Positions 43,436 through 52,636 of a stretch of 64,000 nucleotides of DNA are shown here, piece after piece. The notes beneath the pieces were generated by a model. It did not search any database, was not told the origin of the DNA, and saw nothing but the letters and a program-made list of their open reading frames with translations. Source of the DNA: Pontibacter sp. E15-1. Lineage in GTDB: Bacteria > Bacteroidota > Bacteroidia > Cytophagales > Hymenobacteraceae. A program made the translations under genes and the position numbers. Each line of letters starts with the position of its first letter. Position 1 is the first letter of the stretch. The stretch covers positions 48,341 to 112,340 of the forward strand of contig NZ_JAKVIR010000022.1 in assembly GCF_022601975.1 (NCBI RefSeq), in the 5' to 3' direction.

Positions 43436-44400
43436 TTTCAATAGTTGTCTGTTCAAGAAGTAAAGTCTTATTAGAAAATCTTAAAAATGATATTGAACAT
43501 TCTATTGGAGTTCAATATGAATTGATTGTAATTGATAATAGTAATAATGAATATGATATTTTTAAAGCTTATAATTTAGGAGTTCATCAGTGTAAAGGAA
43601 ACATTATATGCTTTAGCCACGAAGATGTTAAGTTTCATTCTAAAAACTGGGGGCAAAAAGTTCATAATCATTTTAAAGATGATGATGTTGGTATGATTGG
43701 GGTAGTTGGCTGCACTGCTCTTCCCAAAGTTCCTGCACCTTGGTGGAATAATCAAATGATTAATTATCATCTCATTAATCTCATTCAATGTTGGGGTGAT
43801 AGACAAATACCAGATGGAGGTTATAGAAAAACATTTTGCGAAGGGAAAACAATAGATTATAATAATCCAGAGCCAAAAATTAATTTACATGAGGCTGTAA
43901 CATTAGATGGTCTGTGGTTTTGTATAAGAAAAGATCTTTTTTCGAATATTTCTTTCGACGAGTTAACCTGCCCTGGATTCCACTGCTATGATATTGATAT
44001 TTCATTACAAGTTGGACAGTTTAAGAAAGTAGCTGTAGTATATGATATTTTAATTGAGCATTTTTCTCTAGGGACTCTTTCTCAAGGATGGTTCCTTGCA
44101 TCATTAGCGTTTAATAAAAAATGGGAGGGCTCACTACCAAAAGTTTTGAATAATTATGATAAACAAACATATATTCAGTATGAGATAGAATGTCTTTTAA
44201 CATTTGCTTATTGGATGCAAAGTGCAAATTTTAATGATGCATTGATAAAAGAAACCATTAAATATTATTTAATTCTCATTGAAAGAAACAATTCTTTAGA
44301 ATATTCTATCTTAAAAAGATGGTCGAAATATGGTTATACTTTGACACGTTTTATAATAAAAATTAACAAAGTTTTAAATAGTATTATCAAAAATGCCTAA
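43432..44400 (+). CDS. GT-A-type glycosyltransferase, divergent GT2-like
   Basis: 322 residues. SIVVCSRSKVLLENLKNDIE and ELIVIDNSNNEYDIFKAYNLGVHQCKGNIICFSHEDV give the GT-A strand order with HED in place of the usual DxD; EAVTLDGLWFCIRKDLF resembles the acceptor-site block of the pfam13712-like subfamily, and HCYDIDISLQ follows. Metal binding through the HED motif is inference. It overlaps its neighbours by 4 and 8 bp. Confidence 0.8.
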   Translation: MISIVVCSRSKVLLENLKNDIEHSIGVQYELIVIDNSNNEYDIFKAYNLGVHQCKGNIICFSHEDVKFHSKNWGQKVHNHFKDDDVGMIGVVGCTALPKVPAPWWNNQMINYHLINLIQCWGDRQIPDGGYRKTFCEGKTIDYNNPEPKINLHEAVTLDGLWFCIRKDLFSNISFDELTCPGFHCYDIDISLQVGQFKKVAVVYDILIEHFSLGTLSQGWFLASLAFNKKWEGSLPKVLNNYDKQTYIQYEIECLLTFAYWMQSANFNDALIKETIKYYLILIERNNSLEYSILKRWSKYGYTLTRFIIKINKVLNSIIKNA

Positions 44401-45394
44401 AGTATCAGTCTTCATTCCTGTATATAATGGTGGTAAGTTTATAGCTAAAACATTAGAAGCTGTTTTACAACAAACCTTCCAAGATTTTGAAATTATTGTT
44501 GTAAATGATGGTTCTACAGATAATACTTTAGATGTTTTAGCTACATTTGATGATGATCGCATTAAAATCTTTTCAAATTTTGAAAATAAGGGGTTAACGT
44601 TCACCCGAAATAGAGGATTAGAATTAGCAAACGGGGAGTATTTAGCTATTAATGATTGTGATGATATTTCACATCCAAATAGATTGCGGACTCAAGTTGA
44701 TTTTCTAGACAAAAATAAGTCTGTGGGAATTGTTGGTACTAGTGCAAGAAGAATTGTAAATGGGCAATTTAAGTATATATGGTCTTATGTAACTTCATTT
44801 GAAGGTATAAAGTGTCGGCTTTTCTGGGGTAATGCTATAATAAACCCTACTGCTATGTTTCGAATGGATTATATAAAAGCAAACAACTTAAGATATGACG
44901 ATAGGTTTTCTGCTGGTGAAGACTACGATTTATTCGAGCGAGCTGTTCACTTGTTTGAAGTTAGGAACTTATCTGATGTTTTGCTTGACTATAACATACA
45001 TGGCCAAAATGCGACAATAACAATGAGTAAAGTGATGCATGAAAAAGCAAATGAAATTGGAATCAGACAACTTACGAAGCTAGGGCTTCAACTTTCTGAA
45101 AGGGAAAATATTCTCCATAAAAGGATATTAAATTATGAATTCAATAACAATGAATACGATTTAAAAGAGCTAGAATTCCATCTACGGAACATAGTTGATG
45201 CTAATATGAGCGCAAAAAACTACAAAGTTGATATTTTTAATAGTCAAATTGGTGAACGATGGTTTCAACTTTGCTATCATAGTAAAGTGAATAAAAGAAG
45301 AAATATTTTTTATAGTTCGTCATTAAGTGAATTACATTTAATGACATCTAAAGAGGCTTTTAAATTTTATATAAAAGATAGATTTTTCAATTAA
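44393..45394 (+). CDS. Family 2 glycosyltransferase
   Basis: 333 residues. PKVSVFIPVYNGGKFIAKTLEAVLQ, IVVNDGSTDNTLDVL and YLAINDCDDISHPNRL (NDCDD metal site) form a standard GT2 core; RFSAGEDYDLFERAVH carries the ED motif of the acceptor region. It overlaps the previous gene by 8 bp. Confidence 0.9.
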   Translation: MPKVSVFIPVYNGGKFIAKTLEAVLQQTFQDFEIIVVNDGSTDNTLDVLATFDDDRIKIFSNFENKGLTFTRNRGLELANGEYLAINDCDDISHPNRLRTQVDFLDKNKSVGIVGTSARRIVNGQFKYIWSYVTSFEGIKCRLFWGNAIINPTAMFRMDYIKANNLRYDDRFSAGEDYDLFERAVHLFEVRNLSDVLLDYNIHGQNATITMSKVMHEKANEIGIRQLTKLGLQLSERENILHKRILNYEFNNNEYDLKELEFHLRNIVDANMSAKNYKVDIFNSQIGERWFQLCYHSKVNKRRNIFYSSSLSELHLMTSKEAFKFYIKDRFFN

Positions 45395-45440
45395 AATTTA
45401 ATAATGATTTATTTATCAATGTCAACTTTTACTTTATCAA

Positions 45441-46502
45441 ATGAAACTATTATTAGTTGCAGAACTTAATGAGACTAATACTTTTATAGATGATATTTAC
45501 AATGTTTTGTCTAAAGACGCTGAATGTGATACAGGAGTAGATAAGTTTTGGAATAGTAGTTATAATTATGATATCATTCATATTCATTGGCCTGAGAACT
45601 TATTTAATTGGTTAGAACCTACTAAAACTCAATTAGTTTTACTTAAGCATCGATTAAAATATTGGTATTCAAAATCAAAAATTATTGTTACTAGACATAA
45701 CTATTATCCTCATTACAAAAAAACTCTAAAATTTCTAGAGCTTTATGAAATAGTATATTCAAGTGCTAGAGCTATAATACATTTAGGCAACTTTAGTAAA
45801 CATGAATATTTAATAAGATATAAAGCATTAGCTTTTACTAATAAACAAATCCACTATATCATTCCACATCAAGTATATTCTAAATTACCAAATACTTTTA
45901 CTCAGAAAGAAGCAAGAAGGAAACTAAGCATACCACAAAATAAAAAAGTAATATTAGTTTTTGGTTCATTGAGGAGTTCAGAAGAACTTAATATTGTATT
46001 AAGGTCATTTAAAAGTTTAAAAATTAGAGATAAGTTTCTTGTTGCAAATGCCTGGCCTTCTCAAGAACAATTCAAAAGAATAAGAATAGATTTGAAGCTT
46101 ATTAATTTTTTAAAAACTGCTTTTTTGTCTAAAGATCAATACATGTTGTATAATAAAAAAGTTAATAGCAATGAGCTTCAATCATTGTTTAAAGCTTCAA
46201 ATCTAGTTTTAATACCCAGAAAAGAATCTTTAAATTCAGGAAATCTTGCACTAGGCTTTACCTATGGGAAAGTAGTAGTTGGTCCAAACTCTGGTAATAT
46301 TGGTGAAATTTTAATTAATTCTGGTAATCCAGTTTATAATAATTTTAATAATAAAGATGTTTCAATCGCTCTTGAGCAAGGTTTACTTGCTGATCAACAA
46401 GGTCTTGGAGAGGAAAACCTAAAGTATGGTTTAACAAATTGGAACCTTGATTTAATTGTTCAATTACATCTAAAAGCTTATAGTTTTTTACTAAGTATCT
46501 AA
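45441..46502 (+). CDS. Divergent GT-B glycosyltransferase
   Basis: 353 residues, very AT-rich. The N-terminal part has an IIHIHWPENLFNW motif and IIVTRHNYYPHY, seen in beta-mannosyl/GT4-like enzymes. The C-terminal part has VILVFGSLRSSEELNIVLRSF and LVLIPRKESLNSGNLALGFTYGKVVVGPNSGNIGE, in which the E-x7-E pattern is degenerate. Assignment rests on this fold pattern only; donor and acceptor unknown. Confidence 0.65.
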   Translation: MKLLLVAELNETNTFIDDIYNVLSKDAECDTGVDKFWNSSYNYDIIHIHWPENLFNWLEPTKTQLVLLKHRLKYWYSKSKIIVTRHNYYPHYKKTLKFLELYEIVYSSARAIIHLGNFSKHEYLIRYKALAFTNKQIHYIIPHQVYSKLPNTFTQKEARRKLSIPQNKKVILVFGSLRSSEELNIVLRSFKSLKIRDKFLVANAWPSQEQFKRIRIDLKLINFLKTAFLSKDQYMLYNKKVNSNELQSLFKASNLVLIPRKESLNSGNLALGFTYGKVVVGPNSGNIGEILINSGNPVYNNFNNKDVSIALEQGLLADQQGLGEENLKYGLTNWNLDLIVQLHLKAYSFLLSI

Positions 46503-46535
46503 ATTGCTTTAATTCGAATTGAATAGTAAAGATAT

Positions 46536-47639
46536 ATGATTCAAAAAAACATTCTAATTGTAGTTGGCACAAGGCCAAATTTTATTAAAATCACTCGTTT
46601 CAAAGCTGTTGTAGCGGCCAAATATACTGATAGAATAAATATTAAAATTGTCCACACAGGCCAGCATTTCGACCATAAAATGGCCGATGTTTTCTTTCAG
46701 CAACTAAATATTTATCCAGACTTTTTCTTAGATATTCCTGCTGCGAGGGCTAATATACAAATGGGGGAAATCATGATCCGGTTAGAGAAGATAATAACTG
46801 ATTTTAAACCTGAAATGATGCTTGTGGTGGGAGACGTAAACTCAACTTTTGCAGCGGCCCTGACAGGGAATAAACTTGGTGTAAAAATAGCACATATAGA
46901 AAGTGGTCTACGCAGCTTTGATAGGGGGATGCCAGAAGAAATAAACCGTATCCTGACAGACGAAATATCTGATATATATTTTATAACGGAAGAAAGTGTA
47001 ATAAAAAATCTTAAGAAAGAAGGTAAGCCTAAAGAAGCTATCCATTTTGTTGGGAACACCATGATCGATACGCTTGTAGCTTTTGAAGATGAGATAGACA
47101 AAGCTACTGTATTAGAAGATTTGGGTCTTCTGCCTCAGGAATATGTACTGATGACCATGCACCGGCCTTCTAATGTTGATGAGCTTGCCGGGTTGATGAA
47201 ATTGGTACAACTGCTCAAACAACTTTCTGCTGATTTAAAAGTTGTTTTTCCGATTCATCCCAGAACTGTTAAAAAATTAAAAGAATCTGATCTATACTCT
47301 ACCATCGAGTCGAACCCGAAAATCATCATTTCAGAGCCCTTGGATTACTTTTCGTTTCAGAAGCTTATTGCTAATTGCTTTGCTGTAATTACAGATAGTG
47401 GCTGTATTCAGGAAGAAACGACATATAAGCAGGTGCCTTGTCTTACACTAAGAGCAAATACTGAAAGACCTTCAACAATTAAGATAGGCAGTAATATTCT
47501 ATTGAATTTTGAAGTAAACAAGGTGATGGATGCTGTCCATGATATCAGATCCGGGAATCATAAAAAAGGAAATGTACCGCCACTTTGGGATGGCAAAGCA
47601 ACCGAGCGAATTGTAGAAGCCCTTAATAAAATTATTTAA
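46536..47639 (+). CDS. wecB: UDP-N-acetylglucosamine 2-epimerase (non-hydrolysing)
   Basis: 367 residues. Signature segments: VVGTRPNFIKITRF (about 7-20), VHTGQHFDHKM, GDVNSTFAAAL, HIESGLRSFDRGMPEEINR, TMHRPSNVD, and DSGCIQEETTYKQVP with TLRANTERP. All are typical of WecB/MnaA. It interconverts UDP-GlcNAc and UDP-ManNAc. GC content rises from this gene onward compared with the glycosyltransferases before it. The next ATG overlaps its TAA by one base. Confidence 0.95.
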   Translation: MIQKNILIVVGTRPNFIKITRFKAVVAAKYTDRINIKIVHTGQHFDHKMADVFFQQLNIYPDFFLDIPAARANIQMGEIMIRLEKIITDFKPEMMLVVGDVNSTFAAALTGNKLGVKIAHIESGLRSFDRGMPEEINRILTDEISDIYFITEESVIKNLKKEGKPKEAIHFVGNTMIDTLVAFEDEIDKATVLEDLGLLPQEYVLMTMHRPSNVDELAGLMKLVQLLKQLSADLKVVFPIHPRTVKKLKESDLYSTIESNPKIIISEPLDYFSFQKLIANCFAVITDSGCIQEETTYKQVPCLTLRANTERPSTIKIGSNILLNFEVNKVMDAVHDIRSGNHKKGNVPPLWDGKATERIVEALNKII

Positions 47640-48784
47640 TGCTATATATAACATTAGGGGATCAGCCATCCGGTGTATATGAAGGGCAGGTAATTGATGT
47701 CTGTCATTTCCTTAACCATAACCTGAAGGTAAAAATGCGTTTAGTAGCATTTATTTCAATCAGAGGGTATAAGCGTAATAGGGCGAAAATAAAGTTAGAT
47801 TATCCCGGAGCAATTGTTTTACCAATGTTTCCTAAGCTAAAGAACTGGCGGCTTAACTCCTATATGCTGGCGTTGGTTTGCCTGATCACAGGCGAACGTA
47901 TAGCTATTTGCAGGAATGTTTTGGCAGCAAATATTGCCCTTTTTCTAAAGAAAACAGGGTTAATAAGAAAAGTATGTTACGACGGTCGGGGAGCTATTGC
48001 CGCTGAATGGGATGAATACAAGGTTGTAGAAGAAATGGGTTTGAAAAAAGAAATTGCTAAGTATGAGAAAGCCGCTGTGCTTTTGTCAGACTTTCGAATT
48101 GCTGTATCTTCAAAGCTTGTATCTTACTGGAATGAACAATATAGTTATACTTTAAAAGCTCATGGCGTTATTCCTTGTACTCTCAGTTCTCATTTTAATT
48201 TGATGTTAAATAGCGAGAATGAACTTGCGGTTTTAAAAACAGAGTTAGGTTATAACAAAAAAGATATTGTTCTTGTGTATTCTGGGTCAACGGCGGGATG
48301 GCAGTCTTTTGATTTATTGAAAAGTTTCCTTCTACCAATACTTGATTCTGCTTCCTATATGAAAGTTTTGTTTCTTTCGAAGGCAGATGAAAACAATTTA
48401 TTCTTACGGGAGCATTATCCTGACCAGGTTGGTATCAAATGGGTCTCACCGGGCGAAGTAAATAAACATCTCGCTATTGCAGATTATGGCATCCTTATTC
48501 GTGAAAATACTGTTACCAACAATGTTGCTTCCCCGACCAAGTTTGCAGAGTATCTAGTGTCAGGTTTAAAAGTTATAATTTCCCCATATTTGGGCGACTA
48601 TACTCAGTTCGTATTAGAAAACAGCAGTGGGTTGGTTGCTACTGGAAACAATTCAGAGGATTTAAAAGCTTTGGCTTATAGTGAACGTGTCAGATTAAAT
48701 GAACTGGCTAAGCAGTATTTCCTAAAAAAATCTCCAGCCAACTTGGAACAGTATAAGCAACTTATACAAAAAATGAATTCCTGA
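47639..48784 (+). CDS. Putative glycosyltransferase (GT-B fold, unassigned family)
   Basis: 381 residues. The N-terminal half lacks a clear family signature; KVCYDGRGAIAAEWDEYKVVE is a segment seen in some capsule transferases. The C-terminal half has DIVLVYSGSTAGWQSFDLLKSFL and ADYGILIRENTVTNNVASPTKFAEYLVSGLKVIISPYLGDYTQ, which fits the nucleotide-sugar site of GT4-like enzymes with E-N-T in place of the usual acidic loop. Function inferred from fold and position in the cluster. Confidence 0.65.
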   Translation: MLYITLGDQPSGVYEGQVIDVCHFLNHNLKVKMRLVAFISIRGYKRNRAKIKLDYPGAIVLPMFPKLKNWRLNSYMLALVCLITGERIAICRNVLAANIALFLKKTGLIRKVCYDGRGAIAAEWDEYKVVEEMGLKKEIAKYEKAAVLLSDFRIAVSSKLVSYWNEQYSYTLKAHGVIPCTLSSHFNLMLNSENELAVLKTELGYNKKDIVLVYSGSTAGWQSFDLLKSFLLPILDSASYMKVLFLSKADENNLFLREHYPDQVGIKWVSPGEVNKHLAIADYGILIRENTVTNNVASPTKFAEYLVSGLKVIISPYLGDYTQFVLENSSGLVATGNNSEDLKALAYSERVRLNELAKQYFLKKSPANLEQYKQLIQKMNS

Positions 48785-48789
48785 TTTGT

Positions 48790-49941
48790 ATGAGAATAGC
48801 ATTATTGACAGATGGAATTTACCCTTATGTGCTGGGTGGGATGCAGAAGCATTCTTACTACCTGGCTAAGTACTTGGCGCGAAATGGCGTGCATGTTGAT
48901 TTATACCATACCGGTAATGAGGAAGCCGCTACGCCACAGTTAAAAGAATTTACAGAAGAGGAGCTTGCTTTTATAGAGCCTTATTATATCCCTTTCCCCT
49001 CTGTAGCTAAACTGCCGGGGCATTATGTTTTAGAATCTTTTTTGTATTCAGCACATATTTACAAAAAGCTAAAGGAGAATGAGCCTGTAGATTTTATATA
49101 TGCACAAGGCTTTGCAGCTTGGAAAACAATTAGTGAACAGAAAAAGGGTGCAGCTTTACCTCCTATTGGCGTGAATTTCCATGGCGTAGAGATGTTTCAG
49201 CAGGCACCTAGTTTTAATGTAAAGCTTCAACATTTGCTGTTAAGAGCGCCAGTACAATTTATTTTAAAGGATACAGATTATGTTTTCTCTCTTGGCGGTA
49301 AACTTACGGCCATACAGAAAGCGTTAACTTCTAAAAAGATTCTGGAGATACCTATAGGCATTGAATCGCATTGGTTAGAGCAAAGTAATAAGGCAGTAAC
49401 ACATAGCGTTAGAAAATTTGTGTTTATAGGCAGATATGAAAGGCGCAAAGGGATTGAAGAACTACAGGAAGTTATAGAAAGCCTTTCTGGAAAGTATGCT
49501 TTTCATTTTAGCTTTATTGGGCCTATACCTACGGAAAAGCAACTGAAGTATGATGAGGTCGATTATCTTGGTTTGATCAAAAACGAGAAGGAAATTAAGT
49601 TAATCCTTCAGGCATGTGATGTACTGATATGCCCCAGCTATTCAGAAGGGATGCCGACGGTTATACTGGAAGCGATGGCTTCGGGTTTGGCAGTGATTGC
49701 GACAAATGTTGGGGCTGTGAGTAAGATTGTGACAGTAGATAACGGTTGGCTTATCCCAGTTGCAGACAAGCAAGCCTTAAAGCAGGCTATAGTTGATGCT
49801 ATTCACCTGGATGAAAAAGAATTACATCAGAAGAAAGAGGCATCTTTACAACTAGTAAAAGATTCATATACTTGGGAAGCGATTATTAAAACAACCATTA
49901 AAGAAATTAAGACTATTGTTACTAAAACAGGAACATATTAG
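48790..49941 (+). CDS. GT4 glycosyltransferase
   Basis: 383 residues. N-terminal IALLTDGIYPYVLGGMQKHSYYLAKYLARNG has the Gly-rich loop; VNFHGVEMFQ sits mid-protein; the donor domain shows FVFIGRYERRKGIEELQEV and the full E-x7-E motif in SYSEGMPTVILEAMASGLAVIATNVG. A standard retaining GT-B transferase. It overlaps the polymerase gene by 26 bp. Confidence 0.92.
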   Translation: MRIALLTDGIYPYVLGGMQKHSYYLAKYLARNGVHVDLYHTGNEEAATPQLKEFTEEELAFIEPYYIPFPSVAKLPGHYVLESFLYSAHIYKKLKENEPVDFIYAQGFAAWKTISEQKKGAALPPIGVNFHGVEMFQQAPSFNVKLQHLLLRAPVQFILKDTDYVFSLGGKLTAIQKALTSKKILEIPIGIESHWLEQSNKAVTHSVRKFVFIGRYERRKGIEELQEVIESLSGKYAFHFSFIGPIPTEKQLKYDEVDYLGLIKNEKEIKLILQACDVLICPSYSEGMPTVILEAMASGLAVIATNVGAVSKIVTVDNGWLIPVADKQALKQAIVDAIHLDEKELHQKKEASLQLVKDSYTWEAIIKTTIKEIKTIVTKTGTY

Positions 49942-51286
49942 TAAACTGGCTCCAACGGAAACTGTTTTTGGAGCTGCCAGTTACAAACAACTATTCCTGC
50001 TTTTGCTTGTTTGGCTGGTTACAGGTATAACATTAGGAGCAGTAGCCATTCCTGTTCTGGCTTTGTTTGCCTTGTACCTGCAAAACCAGGGCAGGCACAT
50101 TTACTTATTTATTGCCTTCTTCTTTACGCTTATACTGTCCGACAGCCGGCTCTACGCCTTATCGTTTTCACAGGATCTGAAAACTGTTTTAATGCTTCTA
50201 CTTTTGCTTCCTCTGTTGTTTGCTAAAAAGTATACGTTAGCCCTTGACTTTACGAAATCATTTCATATACCATTCTTACTTTATATAAGCTTTGCCTTTT
50301 TTTGCATCAGCTTCAGCCCGGAGCCATTTACTGCCATTCAGAAAACGGTTTCCTACATCCTGCTGTTCATACTGGTGCCTGTCCTGTTTTATAGCTTATA
50401 CCAAACCTATAAAACGTATTTTTTAAAAGCTGTTATTTACTTGGGGGTTGCCGTTCTAATTGCAGGTTATTTAATGTACCTGGCAAACCCCATGCTGGTG
50501 ATGTATAATTTAGGAGGGCGCTCGTCTGGTGCTTTGGGTAACCCAAATGGGCTTGGTATGTTTTGCTTCCTGTTTTTCCTACTTTACTTTGTTATCCGGC
50601 ATTATTTCCCGAAGCTGTTTTCTAAAAAAGAAAACGTAATCATCCTAATCCTGATTTTTTCTTCCTTGCTTTGGAGTGGATCGAGAGGGCAAACTATTTC
50701 TATTATGATTTTTCTTATAACCCAATTTTTATCTAAAAAAAATAAAACAGTAGGTGTGCTCATCTCTACTGCTTTAGGCCTCTTGCTTATAACTATAGAT
50801 ATAGACATTGTGGCTATTGCGAATACATTGGGGTTTGAAGACTATTTAAGAATTGATACATTAGATGCAGGTGGAGGTAGAGTGGTAGCGCGCCACTTCG
50901 CCTGGGAGCAGATACAAAAGAATTTTTGGGTAGGCAGAGGCTTTGGTTATACAGAATGGATTTATCGGCAGCATTTTTATGAACTAAGTATGTTGGGCCA
51001 TGAAGGAAATGCGCATAATGCTTTTCTAACAGTTTGGTTAGACACAGGCTTTATAGGTTTAATTCTTTTTATTGCTGGTTGGGGTCTATTGTTTTTAAAA
51101 GCTGCTCAAAACTCATATCTCGCTTTCCCTATTGCCTTTGCTATTATAGCATCCAATATGGTGGAATCTTGGTTAGTGGCTTCATTAAATCCATTTACTA
51201 TACAGCTGTTGATGGTTTTGACATTACTAATTTTTATCGTGAAAGATAAAAATAGGAGTGAGCAAAATCTTAATCTTAAGTTTTAA
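49916..51286 (+). CDS. O-antigen polymerase/ligase-like membrane protein (Wzy/WaaL family)
   Basis: 456 residues with about 10-12 hydrophobic helices. The large periplasmic loop carries WEQIQKNFWVGRGFGYTEW and HEGNAHNAFLTVWLDTGFIGLILF, the conserved H-N-x-F/(L)-G-x-G pattern of the O-antigen ligase/polymerase family. The earliest start is a TTG overlapping the upstream gene by 26 bp; no ATG occurs near the N-terminus, so the start is uncertain by several codons. It would polymerise repeat units (Wzy) or ligate the chain to a lipid core (WaaL). The presence of an ABC exporter in the same locus favours ligase or leaves a mixed system. Confidence 0.85.
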   Translation: MLLKQEHISKLAPTETVFGAASYKQLFLLLLVWLVTGITLGAVAIPVLALFALYLQNQGRHIYLFIAFFFTLILSDSRLYALSFSQDLKTVLMLLLLLPLLFAKKYTLALDFTKSFHIPFLLYISFAFFCISFSPEPFTAIQKTVSYILLFILVPVLFYSLYQTYKTYFLKAVIYLGVAVLIAGYLMYLANPMLVMYNLGGRSSGALGNPNGLGMFCFLFFLLYFVIRHYFPKLFSKKENVIILILIFSSLLWSGSRGQTISIMIFLITQFLSKKNKTVGVLISTALGLLLITIDIDIVAIANTLGFEDYLRIDTLDAGGGRVVARHFAWEQIQKNFWVGRGFGYTEWIYRQHFYELSMLGHEGNAHNAFLTVWLDTGFIGLILFIAGWGLLFLKAAQNSYLAFPIAFAIIASNMVESWLVASLNPFTIQLLMVLTLLIFIVKDKNRSEQNLNLKF

Positions 51287-51357
51287 ATCTTACCACCAAT
51301 ACCTTCACAAATCACAACATCAACAACCTAGGGCATTATTAATGCTAGGCTTATTTT

Positions 51358-52416
51358 ATGAATTTTAAAATACTCTTTCTCTATTCCGAAATCGCTGATT
51401 ACTTTCTTTCCTGCTTAAAAGCTTTGGTTCAGGAACATCGGGTGGAAGTGCATTTGGTACGATGGCCTGTCCACAAAGAAGCGCCCTTTCAATTTTCAAT
51501 TCCCGATGGCGTGCAGGTTCATGAGAAGCAGGACTATAACCGGCAACAACTAATAACCTTAGCTCGGAAATTTGGACCGGATCTTATTTTTTGTACTGGT
51601 TGGATGGACAAGGATTACCTTGCGGTAGTGCGTACATTTAAAAAAACGGTTCCGGTAGTAGTAGGAATAGACAACCCTTGGATGGGATCGATGAAACAGC
51701 AGGTTGCCCGCCTTTTGGCTCCGTTTACACTTCAACGGCTATTCACCCACGCGTTTGTTGCTGGTTCTCCACAGGAGCGGTATGCGTTGAAGCTCGGCTT
51801 TAAAACGGATCATGTTTTACTAGGCTACTACTCCGCGGATGTAGCCCGTTTCCAAACAGCTTACCATGCAGCCAGACCTGCTAAGGAAAAACTCTTTCCG
51901 AAGAGGATTATTTATGTTGGGCGGTATATCCCTCACAAGGGCATTCAGGATCTTTGGAAGGCATTTATAGAGTTGCAAAAGGAACAGCCGAATGAGTGGG
52001 AACTGTGGTGCTTAGGTACAGGACCACTGGAAGAAAATGCTGCTCAGCACCCCAAGCTAAAACATTTTGGTTTTGTGCAGCCCCAGCAAATGCTGGAGTT
52101 CATTAGCCAGACAGGCGTTTTTGTATTACCTTCGCACTTCGAGCCGTGGGGAGTAGTGGTACATGAATTTGCCGCCGCTGGTTATCCTTTACTATGCAGT
52201 GATAAGATTGGTGCAGCAACGGCTTTCTTGCAAATTCTGGGAAATGGTTACTCGTTTGAGGCAGGGGATGTAGGTGGTTTAAAGGAAGTGCTAAGGAAAG
52301 TCTATAGTCTTTCGGATCATGAATTGCTTCATATGGGAGACAAAAGTGTGGAGCTCGCTTTGCATAATACGCCATCTATATGGGCAGCTAAATTGATGGG
52401 GCTGGTGCAGGAATAG
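51358..52416 (+). CDS. GT4 glycosyltransferase
   Basis: 352 residues. ILFLYSEIADYFLSCLKALV starts the acceptor domain; FCTGWMDKDYLAVVR is conserved in a small Bacteroidota subfamily; the donor domain has IIYVGRYIPHKGIQDLWKAF and SHFEPWGVVVHEFAAAGYPLLCSD, a complete E-x7-E motif. Cytoplasmic or membrane-associated transferase for the same glycan. Confidence 0.9.
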   Translation: MNFKILFLYSEIADYFLSCLKALVQEHRVEVHLVRWPVHKEAPFQFSIPDGVQVHEKQDYNRQQLITLARKFGPDLIFCTGWMDKDYLAVVRTFKKTVPVVVGIDNPWMGSMKQQVARLLAPFTLQRLFTHAFVAGSPQERYALKLGFKTDHVLLGYYSADVARFQTAYHAARPAKEKLFPKRIIYVGRYIPHKGIQDLWKAFIELQKEQPNEWELWCLGTGPLEENAAQHPKLKHFGFVQPQQMLEFISQTGVFVLPSHFEPWGVVVHEFAAAGYPLLCSDKIGAATAFLQILGNGYSFEAGDVGGLKEVLRKVYSLSDHELLHMGDKSVELALHNTPSIWAAKLMGLVQE

Positions 52417-52487
52417 TAATTATTAAATAGTTAGTAACAGAATAAACTTGAAAAATATCAAAGTGTCCAGGGGCTTTGGAATTTACG

Positions 52488-52522
52488 AGACACTCACAGG
52501 TTTTGCAAACGCTGTGAGGTCT
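52488..52522. repeat. Imperfect hairpin before asnB
   Basis: CTCACAG (52493-52499) pairs with CTGTGAG (52512-52518), extended by GAC/GTC around one bulged base. It lies in a 220-bp gap between two polysaccharide genes. It could be a weak terminator. Confidence 0.4.
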
Positions 52523-52636
52523 GGTCGTTTGGTACGGATGACTTGTGGCTAAATTATTTAAATTTTGTTATATAAAACACAGCATGTTGCGGCACAAGAA
52601 TAATACCCCTACGTTCTGATTTAAAACTAAAATAAT

